A DNA stretch of 64,000 nt from NCBI GenBank assembly GCA_016808115.1, contig JAEQBH010000994.1, positions 171,663-235,662 of the forward strand, in the 5' to 3' direction. The stretch comes from Tetrastigma voinierianum. Lineage: Eukaryota > Streptophyta > Magnoliopsida > Vitales > Vitaceae. The stretch's first letter is position 1; each line of letters starts with the position of its first letter. Below, one piece after another: positions 24,040-34,239 of the stretch. A model generated the notes under the pieces. It did no database searches. It was not told where the DNA came from and saw only the letters and a list, made by a program, of their open reading frames with translations. The position numbers were made by a program, and so were the translations under genes.

Positions 24040-24425
24040 TCTTAAAAGATCGAGTTTCAGGTTCTTAACCCGCTTTATCTAGATATGTACATAAGAAGTT
24101 CAGTCAACAATACAAAGCTACAATTGGTGCTGATTTTGTCACTAAGGAGCTCCAAATAGATGACCGGCTCGTCACTCTTCAAGTGGGTTTGTGTTTCAAT
24201 GCTTCTTTCGTGTGATGCATTCTTTGATTTTGAGTATTGTAAATGAATATGCTTCGGTTAAATGATTGTATGTTTCTGCAGATATGGGACACAGGCAAGA
24301 AAGATTTCAGAGTCTCGATGTTGCATTTTATAGAGGAGTAGATTGATGTGTTCTAGTTTACGGTGTTAATGTTATGAGGTCATTTGATGCCCTTGACAAT
24401 TGGCATGAGGAGTTTCTCAAACAGG
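24040..24425 (+). pseudogene. Rab7-type (RABG3) small GTPase gene fragment with intron
   Basis: The exon at 24084-24182 reads YVHKKFSQQYKATIGADFVT then KELQIDDRLVTLQ. A 99-base intron with GTGGGT..TTTCTGCAG follows (24183-24281). The next exon (24282-24424) begins IWDT and continues, with damage, to RSFDALDNWHEEFLKQ. This spans switch I and the WDTAGQ/switch II region of Rab7 proteins, which direct late-endosome and vacuole traffic. Four bases are missing inside the AGQ codons, and the second exon has two further stops (TAG and TGA), so the frame is dead. The P-loop exon just before 24084 is only faintly visible. Retention of the intron shows it came from genomic DNA and not from a processed mRNA. 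The remaining C-terminal exons were not found. Confidence 0.85.
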
Positions 24426-24508
24426 TTCATGATGCTTTCTTGATTCCTTTGTTTCAGGTGCTTTCTCAAACATTAGAAAGAGTTATCTAATATTATGTCT
24501 TCCATGTA

Positions 24509-24685
24509 GATTTAGATGCAGATGCTCAACCATTCTCTCCAGAGCCCATTTTGTATGAAGAGGAGGCTGATGAGGCAGAAGAGGCTGGTATATTTTCACC
24601 AGAGCTGTTGAATGGTGATGAAAATGAAGAAGCAATCGATCTTGAAGAGGACAGACGAATGTATAATGGCACCTCTATTATATGA
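24509..24685 (+). other. Acidic open stretch, unknown
   Basis: An open frame without an ATG reads about 58 residues of strongly acidic sequence (LYEEEADEAEEAGIFSPELL, then EEAIDLEEDRR) and ends in TGA. Base use looks more coding-like than the surroundings. It may be the last exon of a captured or decayed gene next to the Rab7 fragment. No family was recognised. Confidence 0.35.
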
Positions 24686-24699
24686 GTCAATTTGTATTT

Positions 24700-27600
24700 T
24701 TAAGTACATCTCTTGATTATAACTCCATTACGCATCGGGTGTCGAAAGCAGAAACTTAAGCGCGACGCCGCGGTCGAAGAACAAAATCTGATTCAAGAAG
24801 CAATGGCCAAACCGCCCCATCCGAAGACAACTTGGAGCCAAGGGCAAGAAAGCCATGGGGAGCCATGGAAGAAGGCATGCAAGATTTGTCCGGTGTCGGC
24901 GCAGTAAATTCGACTCGTGTGTGTGATGCACCACATGAGAGAGTCTTGTAATTTGATCAAGTATATTGATAGCCACTTGAAGGACCTACCCTTACCCCGA
25001 TGTAAGGCCAAATTTTCCAATCACTGATGGGGATCCGACTTTCCTTTATATATAGGAACTTTCCCATTAAAATATGAATTCTATAACACTTTGATACCCT
25101 TCAGATCCCAACAAAAGACAACTTAAGAGCCGCTATCCTACACTTACACTGCACAATGAGCGTGATTCTCTTTCCTTAAGGGAGATCTTAAACCGAAATT
25201 AGTTAGATTCAAAACTTTAGAAATAATTAGCTAAATAATAATAAAAAATCTTAACTAGTTGTATTGGACTTGCTGTGTGCCGCTTTTGATCACCTAGAAA
25301 AAGCCTTCCAAAATTCAATGATACCTTTTCTTCCGCCAATTCAAATTTCGTAAATTGATGCTTTTTGTCAGATATATTTTTGTGCATGTGTACTGGACGC
25401 TTATCTTAATCATGGAATTTACTTAATAATAATACTTTTACGACAGGGTTTTGTTAATGATAAGATAATTTGTAAATCCATAAGTGAAACCCAAAACTCT
25501 TGGTGGGTGGGGTGGGGTAGTCGTTAATGCTTCCCCGTGTTTTGGATGTATGATAATTTGATGATATTCCTGAACAACAGGCAATCATTCATTGTCTAAA
25601 AAAATTGAATTCAGCTGCTTTATTCTTATTCTTACTCTCCTAACAAATATTTTTGTAGTAGAAGAAGCTTCAATAAATATTTTTATTAATTTGTTTGCGG
25701 AGTCGTTTAAAAGAGTTGTAGCCAGATAAAAGGACCCATGAAGTGATGGCTCGCCGTTGAGACATGCATAAATTGAACTTCTTTCTTTCTTAAGGTAAAT
25801 CATCTAAAATTCTAAACCATCAGTTTGTAAATAACTAACTTCTGCCTTTCTATATGCATAAATTGACATTTTCTCGGGAAACTTTTGTGAATCAAAGCAA
25901 TGCTATGTTGCTCGATTCGCTCCTCGTGACCGGGCTGTCAGGTGGAGCCCTGCAAACATTAGCGATTTCATGCAATTTCACATTATACTCAAGTTGCCGA
26001 GTTTTTATATTCGAGCTGAAATTCGACAAAGCATCGCAATGTGTTGTATTCTTCTCTTCAATGGTATCAGATTTACTTTAGCATCGTTCCTCGATTGAAT
26101 GGGGGCGCCTCGGTGATAATGTTCGAGGTAATCACCAACCTTAAGGCCGCCTAACTACAAACATGGAGAAACTAAATTTCGCATTACGGATTCATGATGT
26201 CAAATGAAATGACATTTCAAAACTCAGTTTCCATTTAAGTGAATCCAGATGAAGGTTAAAACAGAAGAAAGGGAATCCCAAGTAGTTCCATTTTTCTATG
26301 GAACCAAACAAGATTTCAAGGTAAAAAAAAAAAGGGAATAACATGTAAAAATTTTCCCTTGCAGATATTCCCACTAAATGTGAAGGGAGTTGCAGGCAGC
26401 TTGGTGGTGCTAGTGAATTTGTTGGGAGCATGGGCCGTTTCCTACACTTCAACTTCCTTATGAGCTGGAGCCCCACAGGTTAGGCAATTTGCCTGTTTGG
26501 TTTCGGTTTTCGAAAATTGTTTTTTATTCTCAAAAATAAAAGGACAAGGTTAATAGGAAAAACCCATTTGGTACTGTTTAAAAAAACATAAAAATTACTA
26601 AATTAAGATAACAAAAACAATTTTCAGACAACACCAAAATGGTGTTGTTCCTGCTTAAAAACTGCTAAGAGCAGCTAAAAAAATGTGGAATCAAATAGTT
26701 TCCTTTGTTTTTGTTTTTTTGTTTTAACTTAGTATAAAACATTCAGAGCCATGAACTTATGTTGCATTACTCAATCCATGCCTGGTTATTTTTTCTCCCC
26801 TTTCAGGTACATTTTCAATATATGCTGGATTTTCTGCCATTACTATACTTTTTGTAGCAAAAATAGTGCCGTAAAACAAAGTGGAAAAATGATTGAAGAA
26901 ATTCAAGCATGCATTAATTCTTAAAGAGTGAAGAATTGCGTGTCAATGATACTTGCAAAATGTTTCTGAAATCTTGGATGTGATATTGCTGCATCAATGT
27001 ATCTTCCTTTTTGTCGGAAACTAATCACAAGAAGATAAAAGCAAGCAGGAAAGAGTGTTCTATAAATTTCAAATTGTACAATGGAATTAAATTTCCAAAG
27101 ATTGCGGAAACAGAAATGTGTCAAATTGGCCAAGTTTTATCCTTCTTCCAAATACCTCATGTTAATCAGACTTGTATAAATGAGAGGAAAATGTGACTGA
27201 AAATGGAAGGAAAGATATATCGAGGAAAATAAAATTAAGTTTAAACTTAATAAATTAATTTTATATGTTTATTTGTTTTTTTTGTTGTACAAGGACTAAA
27301 AAATTAAAAAATATGTATAATTTTGATTATATTTGTTTTTTTTTTTCCTTATTTTTCATTGTGAATCCAAATATGAGAAATTAATTTTCTTAGTATTTTC
27401 TTTCCTAATATTTTGGGTTCTACAGCACGATCAGCAACTGAATCACAAACTTAATAGAAAAACAAGGAGGAATGAGAATCGAATACCAACCAAAACCAAC
27501 CCAAATCTGGCCTTAAAACTAGCCAAGATTGGGTATTCTTTATCTGCAATTTAATCATTTTATTTTTTAATATCCTTCATATTTTAAATTGTTTATTATT

Positions 27601-28060
27601 ATGGTTCTGCCATTAATATAACAAAAAAACTTGACTTATTCACATATTTCGAATTTATAATATTTTCTAATAAAACTAAAATAGAAAATTTATTTTTAAA
27701 AACCATGCTTTTATGTAAGATCCATCTTGCAGGTGGATTATTTTAACCCCGTTGTAAATTTAACATTGACATTCAAAAAGAGACATTTTTACTCTTTTTT
27801 AGCAAAAATAATTTGTCAATAGTTTTCAAATAATAACCCAAAATACAAATAAGTAAATAGAGGAAGCAACTGTAATGTGTTTATTGGATGCTACATGTTG
27901 GTTCATCAGATTAGGAATAGGAGGCTACTTTGCGTTGATTTATTTGACGTATTGGTCACTTCTTAAGGATCATGTGGTCCTGTTTTTTATGTATATATTT
28001 TGTTTGTTAGCTATTGTGTATTCGTCATGTTTACAGGACTGTGGCACATTTAGATTTATC
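24700..28060. other. Intergenic, mostly AT-rich
   Basis: No gene was recognised. Short frames at 24713-24907, 25854-26081, 26192-26476, 27011-27196 and 27875-28087 have no family signature. A TATA-like TTTATATATAGG occurs at 25045-25056. Poly-A/T stretches are common around 26300-26720 and 27270-27350. Confidence 0.4.
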
Positions 28061-28082
28061 TTACTACATCCAACAATATTTA

Positions 28083-28224
28083 CCTAAAACCCTAAAACCC
28101 TGAAATCGATAAATTATAAAACCCTAAGACCCCGAAACCCTAAAACCCTAATGCCCTAAAACCCAAAAATCCAAAAACCCTCAAACCCTAAAACCCTAAA
28201 ACTTTAATACCCTAAAACCTAATT
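28083..28224 (+). repeat. CCCTAAAA-type degenerate array (left end)
   Basis: Repeated AAACCCTAAAACCCTAA-like units, 7-8 bases long, with many variants (ACCCCGAAACCC, CCCAAAAATCC). It resembles plant interstitial telomere-like minisatellites but is too short and degenerate for a telomere. Confidence 0.85.
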
Positions 28225-28648
28225 GATGACACCGGAAAATCCAAGATGAACATGTTTTGGCTGAAAATTGAGAATATAAAATATTAAATTTAGAGAATAC
28301 TAAATTGCATTTTTTTTTTATGTTTTCAAAACCGCTATTATATCTAGTAAGATCAGAATGCTTTTGTTCTTTTAAACTACACAAATTGTCTGTCCGTTTC
28401 TTTAATTCTAATTTTCTTATTTTTAATTGCATGCATTGTGAAAAAATCCAAATTATAATACTTACAATTTATAATTTTTTTTTAAAAGCGGTACATGTAT
28501 AAAAATAAAAATCCTAGATGGCGCCTCATGCATAATCATGCATAATCTTCAAAAAACATTGTATATACCAAATCATACATATATCAAAACATTTAAATAT
28601 AATAAAACATTTTATACAAATTTTCATATATAAAAATAATAACATGTA

Positions 28649-31400
28649 TCAATGAGTCCCACAAGATAGCGCCTTTATAGTTCTCTTAGGACGGCGCCTA
28701 GAATAAACAGCCTGTTGGGCAATAGGATCCTGTGGTGTCTGAGACAAAGCCGAGGGAGCTGATGGAACCGAGGGAGCTGATGGGGCCGAGGTAACTGATG
28801 GACGGCGTAGCCGATGTATACGCCGAGTACGGTCGCTCTCAGCTGGAAGTCTACTCCCACTGTAAAAGGTCAAGGATGGTGTCATCCATAGAGGTAAATG
28901 TATGGGATGGTAAAGGGTGTGACGACAATGTGATATCTACCTAGATGGATTGCCCGCGACACCTGACATAAGGTACAGACGTGCAAGTGTGTGGGAGTAT
29001 GGAAGGTGATGTATGTGTGGGGTAGGAAGGTGATGTACAATGTGGGGTATGGAAGGTGATGTGTAAGTGTGTGGGGGTAGGAAAGGTGATGTCAATGTGT
29101 GGGGGTATGGAAGGTGATGTGCAAGTGTGTGGGGGTAGGGAATGTGATATGTCAATGTGTGTGGGTATGGAAGGTGATGTGTAAGTGTGTGGGAGTATGG
29201 AAGGTGATGTGTAAGTGTGTGGGAGTATGGAAGGTGATGTGTAAGTGTGTGGGGGTAGGGAAGGTGATGTGTCAATGTGTGGGGTATAAAGGTGATGTAA
29301 GTGTGTAAGGGAAAGGTGATGTGTCACAAAGGGGGTATGGAAGGTGATGTGCAAGTGTGTGGGGTAGGGAATGTGGGATATGTCAATGTGGGTATGGAAG
29401 GTGATGTGCAAGTGTGTGAGGGTATACACATCGGTGAGGGGTAAGTATGGGAGGGTATCGGCAGGGGCAAAGCCGGCCCGCGGCACGTAGATACCACTCA
29501 AGCCACCGTTTCCAGGACCATGATCCTGCCCCACCATCTCCAAAAGACGACTCCTGCGACTCAACTCCCCTTTGCCTCCCTCCTCGCCTACCTCGAATGG
29601 GCCGATACGTGAAGGGAGTGATGACAATCGAAGGTCTAATCATGGTCCATATGTGACGTGGAAGCCTCCGAGCGCATCATGATGCGCGATGGTCTTCCTC
29701 CGATCTGGTGTAACACCGACGGCAATATGGATGTATGTCGCATAACGCACTGGGCCAGAATAAAACGAGCGACTTCACTATGTCAACTATGTATACATCT
29801 ATGAAATCCAAAGAAAGAATTATAATTACATACTCTATTGATTAAAACAGGGTAAAATATTTTAGAAACACATGAGTCTAACTTACCAAAACATTCGCAC
29901 TACCTGTCGCAGATGGAACCTCATATCATCCCTATGCGCTTGTAGGTCATAAAACGCCGCGGTAATAATGATGATACCACTGCATGTATGGATCATGGAA
30001 GTCCATCAAACCCACCATAGGGGGTGAAGTAATGATCCTCGCCGATCACATATCCCATAATGCTATGTACGGAGCATGATACGTCGCCTAATCGCGCTGG
30101 TGTCGCCCACGTGCATCGACTCTATGTAGCTGATGCTCGTAAGAGCAAGCTGGAGGCATTCCCGATGCGTACCCTTCAAACCGACGCGAGAAGATTTTAG
30201 GCCCGACGAGCGCCACTCAACAGTCTCAAAACATATGAGGGTGACATCGTGCCGTATATCCCCGACCAGCTAAGCAACATTCGAAGTTATCAACCAACCT
30301 CCGACGCACGGCCGCCATAAGACCGCTATACATTAACCATTGACGCCGTGCCACTTTTATGTCAACATGAATGAAATTACTATAGGAACCATATACTTTT
30401 ACATATAACATTCGATCGGGAAGTTTGTGCTGCCTAGCTGATCTCGGAGATAGAGGAGGACACCAAAAACGGTTGGCACCGTAAGGTCAAAGGTATCTCC
30501 ACCCACACCCCAACCGGAAGAGCCGGCTCCGCTCTACCGCCGCGGGTTCTGCTGAACGCCATGCTCAATCGTAATCCATTGTCCGTGACTCCCCTCGCCA
30601 CGGCCACCATCGACATCGCCATCATGTAAGGCATGCGCAATGGTGGTGTTGATATGGCGCCGATCGCCTGAAAAATCGTGCCTACCACTGAAGTCTCTCC
30701 CAAGACCGGTAAATAACATAAAAGCCAAACATAAATTACGAGTCGAAAGTGTATGTAAATTACAAAAATAAATTTACATTACCAGATCGCTGTAATACAA
30801 CCACTAATACCGCATCTACGGTCCAAGCTGGCACGACATAACTCTCGATATGTATGTGCAAGTACTGCACCACCCCAACTATAAGTCGATGTCTGTGTCA
30901 AATCCCGAAGTAGTGGGAGAAAGCATAGGTGAACATGGATCCCCTTCTTGTCCGCAAACAAGAAGGATCCAATCAACGCTAAGATGAACCCATCGCACTC
31001 CGCCCAAATCGACCTTTACTTCAACATCGTGTCCCGTGATAATTACCGGCGGCAATCCACTCCATTGAGATAGCGTAACCTCGAGAGCATCAGCAAAAGG
31101 GGTGACACCGAAAGCACCATCGCGATAACTCGCTACATCACTACAAATGTCCCTGATTCGCAGTCCGTCGACAATAAGACCAAGGGATGATAGTAACATC
31201 CCCAGAACGGATCGCCATCTCTCCAACTGACATGAAATGTGTGCGTCTCGTGGCGCCATCTCTCGACGACACGTGATAAGCCGCCAATCTACTACGCTAC
31301 TAAAGCATATACCGTAGAACTCGCGCCAATCACGATGGACGAATACGTGGATCCATCCTCCACATACTAAGGAAGGCTCTCATCTGCTGCCGAGGGCGGA
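28649..31400 (-). pseudogene. Plant mobile domain (PMD, MAIN/PP7-long-form-like) protein, broken
   Basis: Reading leftwards: a decayed N-terminus with HPR/LVERWR-like sequence (about 31220-31400), LGLIVDGL, then YSWGGAVLAHTYRELCRAS (30830-30895). Further on come VPLICFETVEW (about 30220-30250), a degraded RQFG region and TYHAPYIALWD (30050-30085). The C-terminus is YSRRRPKRTIKALSCGTH with stop, like other PMD proteins of this group that end in a basic stretch and CGTH. The domain is shared by MAIN/MAIL proteins and by transposon proteins; its molecular activity is not well defined. Frames change many times, and a minisatellite (28975-29430) occupies the region between domain and tail. It lies wholly inside the element with telomere-like ends. 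Confidence 0.8.
28975..29430 (-). repeat. Minisatellite, units of about 43 bp
   Basis: About eleven imperfect units, each with GTGTGGG(G/A)(G/T)TA(T/G)GGAAGGTGATGTG and a spacer such as CAAGTGTG or TCAATGTG. It creates long repetitive frames on both strands (rich in HTYTSPSI on minus and VGVWKVMCKC on plus). It lies in the linker part of the PMD gene and probably expanded there. Confidence 0.85.
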
Positions 31401-31456
31401 GGACTTCCTGGAACTACAATCAACAAAAAAACCATGTTTGTAATTGAATATATTTA

Positions 31457-31459
<3 letters not shown>

Positions 31460-31523
<64 letters not shown>
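31460..31523. repeat. (AT)n microsatellite
   Basis: About 32 uninterrupted TA units inside the PMD element, just beyond the decayed N-terminus of the PMD gene. Confidence 0.95.
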
Positions 31524-31527
<4 letters not shown>

Positions 31528-31967
31528 GAGTAAAACCGTAATGTTAATTCATGAATATTAAAATACAAACCTGCTCAGTGTCAACTAAGTGGGACCTGTG
31601 TCTCCGTCTCAGAATATCACACGTATTTGATCCAATGGATCAACATCACGAAACCCTCTGAACACCATATATATAACCTGGATGTCTGAAAGGCACTATA
31701 AATATTAGTAAAACACATTTGATACACTGTATCACAATAATTAAAGCAAGTAATAATTACAACCACAATAAATTAAAATAGACACATACATGATTGATGT
31801 ATCATTTACTTAAAGATGTCGCATTTACACATACATAATCTACTTACACATACAGTACAATTTCATAATCAAAGAAATACACTTTAGATAACAAAGTGTT
31901 ATACAAAGCAACTACATTCATACATTCGATTTACTAAACTTGATTTCTATTATTACAAGACTACTTA

Positions 31968-32073
31968 TTAGGGTTTTACGGTTTTAGGATTATAGGGTTT
32001 TATCGTTTCAAGGTTTCAAGGTTTTAGGGTTTTAGCGTTTCAAGTTTTTAGGGTTATAGGGTTTTAGGGTTTG
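31968..32073 (-). repeat. TTTTAGGG-type degenerate array (right end)
   Basis: Units such as GGGTTTTAGGGTTT and GTTTCAAGGTTT run in the orientation opposite to the array at 28083-28224. It forms the right end of the PMD element. Confidence 0.85.
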
Positions 32074-32089
32074 TAAGGCATCCAACAAT

Positions 32090-32440
32090 TTGAATATTAT
32101 CCATGTTTATCAACTCGTAATATTTTTAGGTTAATCCTGCAAAAGACCTCATACCAGTTGGATATTATCAATGTTTATCAACTCGTAATATTTCTCATTC
32201 CTAACTGTGGAAGGTCTATAGGCGCACACCCAACACAATCATTTTACAATCATTCGATTTTTTATGTTGTAGCATTTAGCATGCTCATGCTATAATTATT
32301 TGTACCCTTGTTCAATGCTCATACTATATGGAATCACTTTTCAAGAAAGACAAAGATGGGAGATGATATTTTACTCAATCAAGAAATGTTACACAAATAG
32401 AATAGATAATAAAACATTACAGTCAATCAAGGGGGAGGGC
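32090..32440. other. Spacer downstream of the AG-peptide-like gene
   Basis: It contains an imperfect direct repeat of TCCATGTTTATCAACTCGTAATATTT (32100 and 32165 areas; core ATGTTTATCAACTCGTAATA), otherwise nothing recognisable. Confidence 0.45.
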
Positions 32441-32562
32441 TTGATACAAGCGCATTATTCATAATTTAGTGATGGATTAGCTTGTGAGCTCAATAACTTC
32501 TCCAGTCAGATAACCTTGGAACAGAGAAGCACAACAGAACAAGCATAGTGAAACAGGGGAGC

Positions 32563-32760
32563 TCAAGCCATAGATTTAAAGAAAAGAAAGGAAACAGCAA
32601 CACCCATGAATCCCATCACCATTGCTCGGAAAGATGCAAGTGGGTTTTGCGCCTGAGATGGGGTAGGGGCTTCCCCAGGTTGTTCTACTTGTGCAGCTAC
32701 AGCCATTACTGATAAAACCAACCAAATTGAGAAAATGACAGCATGCTTTTGGACAGCCAT
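32563..32760 (-). CDS. Small arabinogalactan-peptide-like, predicted GPI-anchored protein
   Basis: The intact 65-codon frame has three parts. Residues 1-23 (MAVQKHAVIFSIWLVLSVMA, then VAA) form a clear secretion signal. A short mature segment follows, with VEQPGEAPTPSQAQNPL containing AP and TP pairs that fit prolyl hydroxylation and arabinogalactan addition. The last 20 or so residues (AMVMGFMGVAVSFLFFK) form a hydrophobic tail like a GPI-attachment signal. Arabinogalactan peptides share this layout and act at the plasma membrane and wall surface. The only in-frame ATG that gives a signal peptide is at 32760. TATA-like boxes stand 55-90 bases upstream. No intron is needed. The sequence is unlike its transposon neighbours and lacks stops or shifts, so it is probably a living gene. 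The mature segment is not one of the best-known AG-peptide sequences, so a generic small GPI protein is the alternative. Confidence 0.65.
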   Translation of the reverse strand: MAVQKHAVIFSIWLVLSVMAVAAQVEQPGEAPTPSQAQNPLASFRAMVMGFMGVAVSFLFFKSMA

Positions 32761-32840
32761 ACTCTTTGAAGCTTGATCTCTTTATGAAATCAACAAGGAG
32801 GTTGGCAGCCTGCTTTATATCATTATGTTCCAGTATCCCG

Positions 32841-32854
32841 CCAATATATATAGG
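32841..32854 (-). promoter_or_regulatory. TATA box of the AG-peptide-like gene
   Basis: On the minus strand CCTATATATATTGG stands about 85 bases upstream of the ATG, giving a plausible 5' leader of about 50 bases. A second candidate, ATATAAAG (32813-32820), is closer. Choice between them needs transcript data. Confidence 0.5.
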
Positions 32855-32965
32855 TAGAGATACATATGTAGGAATATACATTGCTGTTTGATATCTAAGC
32901 TGGGTTTCTTGTATTTTTGGATTTTGTCATTGTCTTTTCATTTAAAGCTACGATATAATGTGCAG

Positions 32966-33079
32966 GCTTGGTGGATATTCCAAAGATACTTGGGCATTGC
33001 TTCATGATGGTAATGCAGGCCATGCCGAAGGTGGTGAACCTGCTCCATGGATTGCAGCTGTTAGATTGACATATAATAT
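32966..33079 (+). other. Orphan exon of an unknown gene
   Basis: An open stretch of 38 codons (LGGYSKDTWALLHDGN, then GGEPAPWIAAVRLTYNM) is bounded by TGCAG on the left and GTAATT on the right, as expected for an internal plant exon. Its base composition is coding-like. No neighbouring exon was recognised and the family was not identified. It is head-to-head with the AG-peptide-like gene, 200 bases from its ATG. It may be a fragment of a decayed gene. Confidence 0.45.
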
Positions 33080-34065
33080 GGTAATTGATTACTATTGCCT
33101 CTGTTCTGTCAACCTACTCCTTACTGCTAGTCCCGGGTTATGAATAGGTTGACAGGAATAGCCAAATTATCCTTTCTCTTGCCTAACTCATGGAACTCAT
33201 TATCTGCCACTTTCAAAACCCCAAACAATGGACCAAATTGGTCCTCACAGCTCCTACTTATAATCACACTGCATAAGTGGGGACACAGTTGCAGACTTCT
33301 GCAATTATACTGCAATATCCTTCTCTCTCGTCTGTCATTAATAAACCTTAGTCCACTTTTCACTATAAAACCAGAAATTGCAAAAAGGAAAAAGAAAGAT
33401 ACATATTTAGAGGGACACTAGGCTTCTTATGTGTAGTTCCTAAGATTCCCAATAAAATCATTTTATGATATCTAGCATCAAACATTCAATTCGGAACCAC
33501 CGAGCTTAGTTTTTTGGATAGATACTCATTCAAAAAATCACAGAATAATCAAGGACTGTTTCTTATAAGAAAAACTCTCATAAATAGTAGCAAATGGAAT
33601 AGAAGCAGGTTTGAAATACTCGATTAAGTTTTGTTTTATTTTTGTTTGTTTGACAGGAAGAAAATATAAAGGAAGAATAAGAGGAAAGTGTTAATTTCTT
33701 TTCTTTGATTGTTCATGAAAAAGTGAAGGAAACGAGAATTATAATGTTGAGGAATATCATGTTTTCCATCTCTTTTGAAGGAAACTCAGGAGTAAAGTAT
33801 TTAGCATTTCCACCTCTATTTTTCTTTGCTATTTTTCTTTCCTATTTTCCTTAGTTTTTTCCATGGTATCCTAACATGACAAAATCATTTTACTTAGCCT
33901 GTTTCCTCTAGGACTTTTCAAAAGGCTTTACTTGGTTGGTGATGAACAAAAGGGTGAATACCAGTGGAATGCCTCAACTTAGGATACCCGGTAAGGCTAT
34001 CACCCTGGACCTACTTTGTCCTTGCTTGAAATATGTCAACTAATTTGGCCTAATGCAATTTGCAG
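33080..34065. other. Intron-like or intergenic stretch
   Basis: Between the orphan exon and the PEX1 fragment. T-rich patches resemble intron sequence. The frames at 33140-33421 (plus) and 33127-33363 (minus) overlap each other and have no convincing family. Confidence 0.35.
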
Positions 34066-34225
34066 AATGCATTTCCCTAAGGCCAGATCATATTTGGTTG
34101 TTCAAGTACGAGCTGTTGCTAATTTGCCTAATGCCACCTTAGTGACAATAGAACCAGACACTGAAGGTGATTGGGAAGTCATGGAGCTTAATGCAGAGTA
34201 TGCAGAGGCACCTATCCTGAAGCAT
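34066..34225 (+). pseudogene. PEX1 peroxisomal ATPase exon fragment
   Basis: After TTTGCAG the sequence reads, with one early frame slip, a CISL-type start, then VVQVRAVANLPNATLVTIEP and DTEGDWEVMELNAEYAEAPI. This is very like the N-terminal region of plant PEX1 (the VTIEP..DWEVLELNAE block), the AAA ATPase that recycles peroxisomal import receptors. The exon's beginning is out of frame with the rest (CISL reads in a different frame from VVQVR), and the end lacks a clean donor. No further PEX1 exon, including the AAA domains, is present within the following sequence. It is therefore a stranded fragment. The family call is from recalled motifs, not an alignment. Confidence 0.7.
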
Positions 34226-34239
34226 GTGCTTCATTAACA

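Larger units (their letters stand above)
28078..32078. mobile_element. PMD-bearing transposon with telomere-like inverted ends
   Basis: The left end is an array of CCCTAAAA-type units (28083-28224) and the right end a TTTTAGGG-type array (31968-32073), so the ends are inverted relative to each other. TTACCTAAAACCCTAAAACC on the left lines up with TTACAAACCCTAAAACC on the right (reverse strand). Just outside lies the exact 11-bp direct repeat CATCCAACAAT (28067-28077 and 32079-32089), which looks like a target-site duplication in the 8-11 bp range of Mutator-like elements. Inside is a broken PMD gene; PMD proteins are known passengers of plant MULEs. No transposase was seen, so it would be non-autonomous. 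The exact ends could shift by a few bases. Confidence 0.6.

Noticed and set aside
28083..28224. Possible true telomere or interstitial telomere site
   Set aside because: Too short and degenerate, period mostly 8 and not 7, and mirrored at 31968-32073 as an element end.
28975..29430. CRISPR-like array
   Set aside because: Units vary in length and sequence throughout with no repeat/spacer alternation, in a plant genome.
28937..29627. Long frames on both strands (228 and 112 codons minus, 69 plus)
   Set aside because: They are made by the minisatellite units and have no conserved sequence outside them.
33127..33421. Overlapping frames on both strands between the orphan exon and PEX1 piece
   Set aside because: Mutually antisense, no recognisable domain, intron-like base composition.
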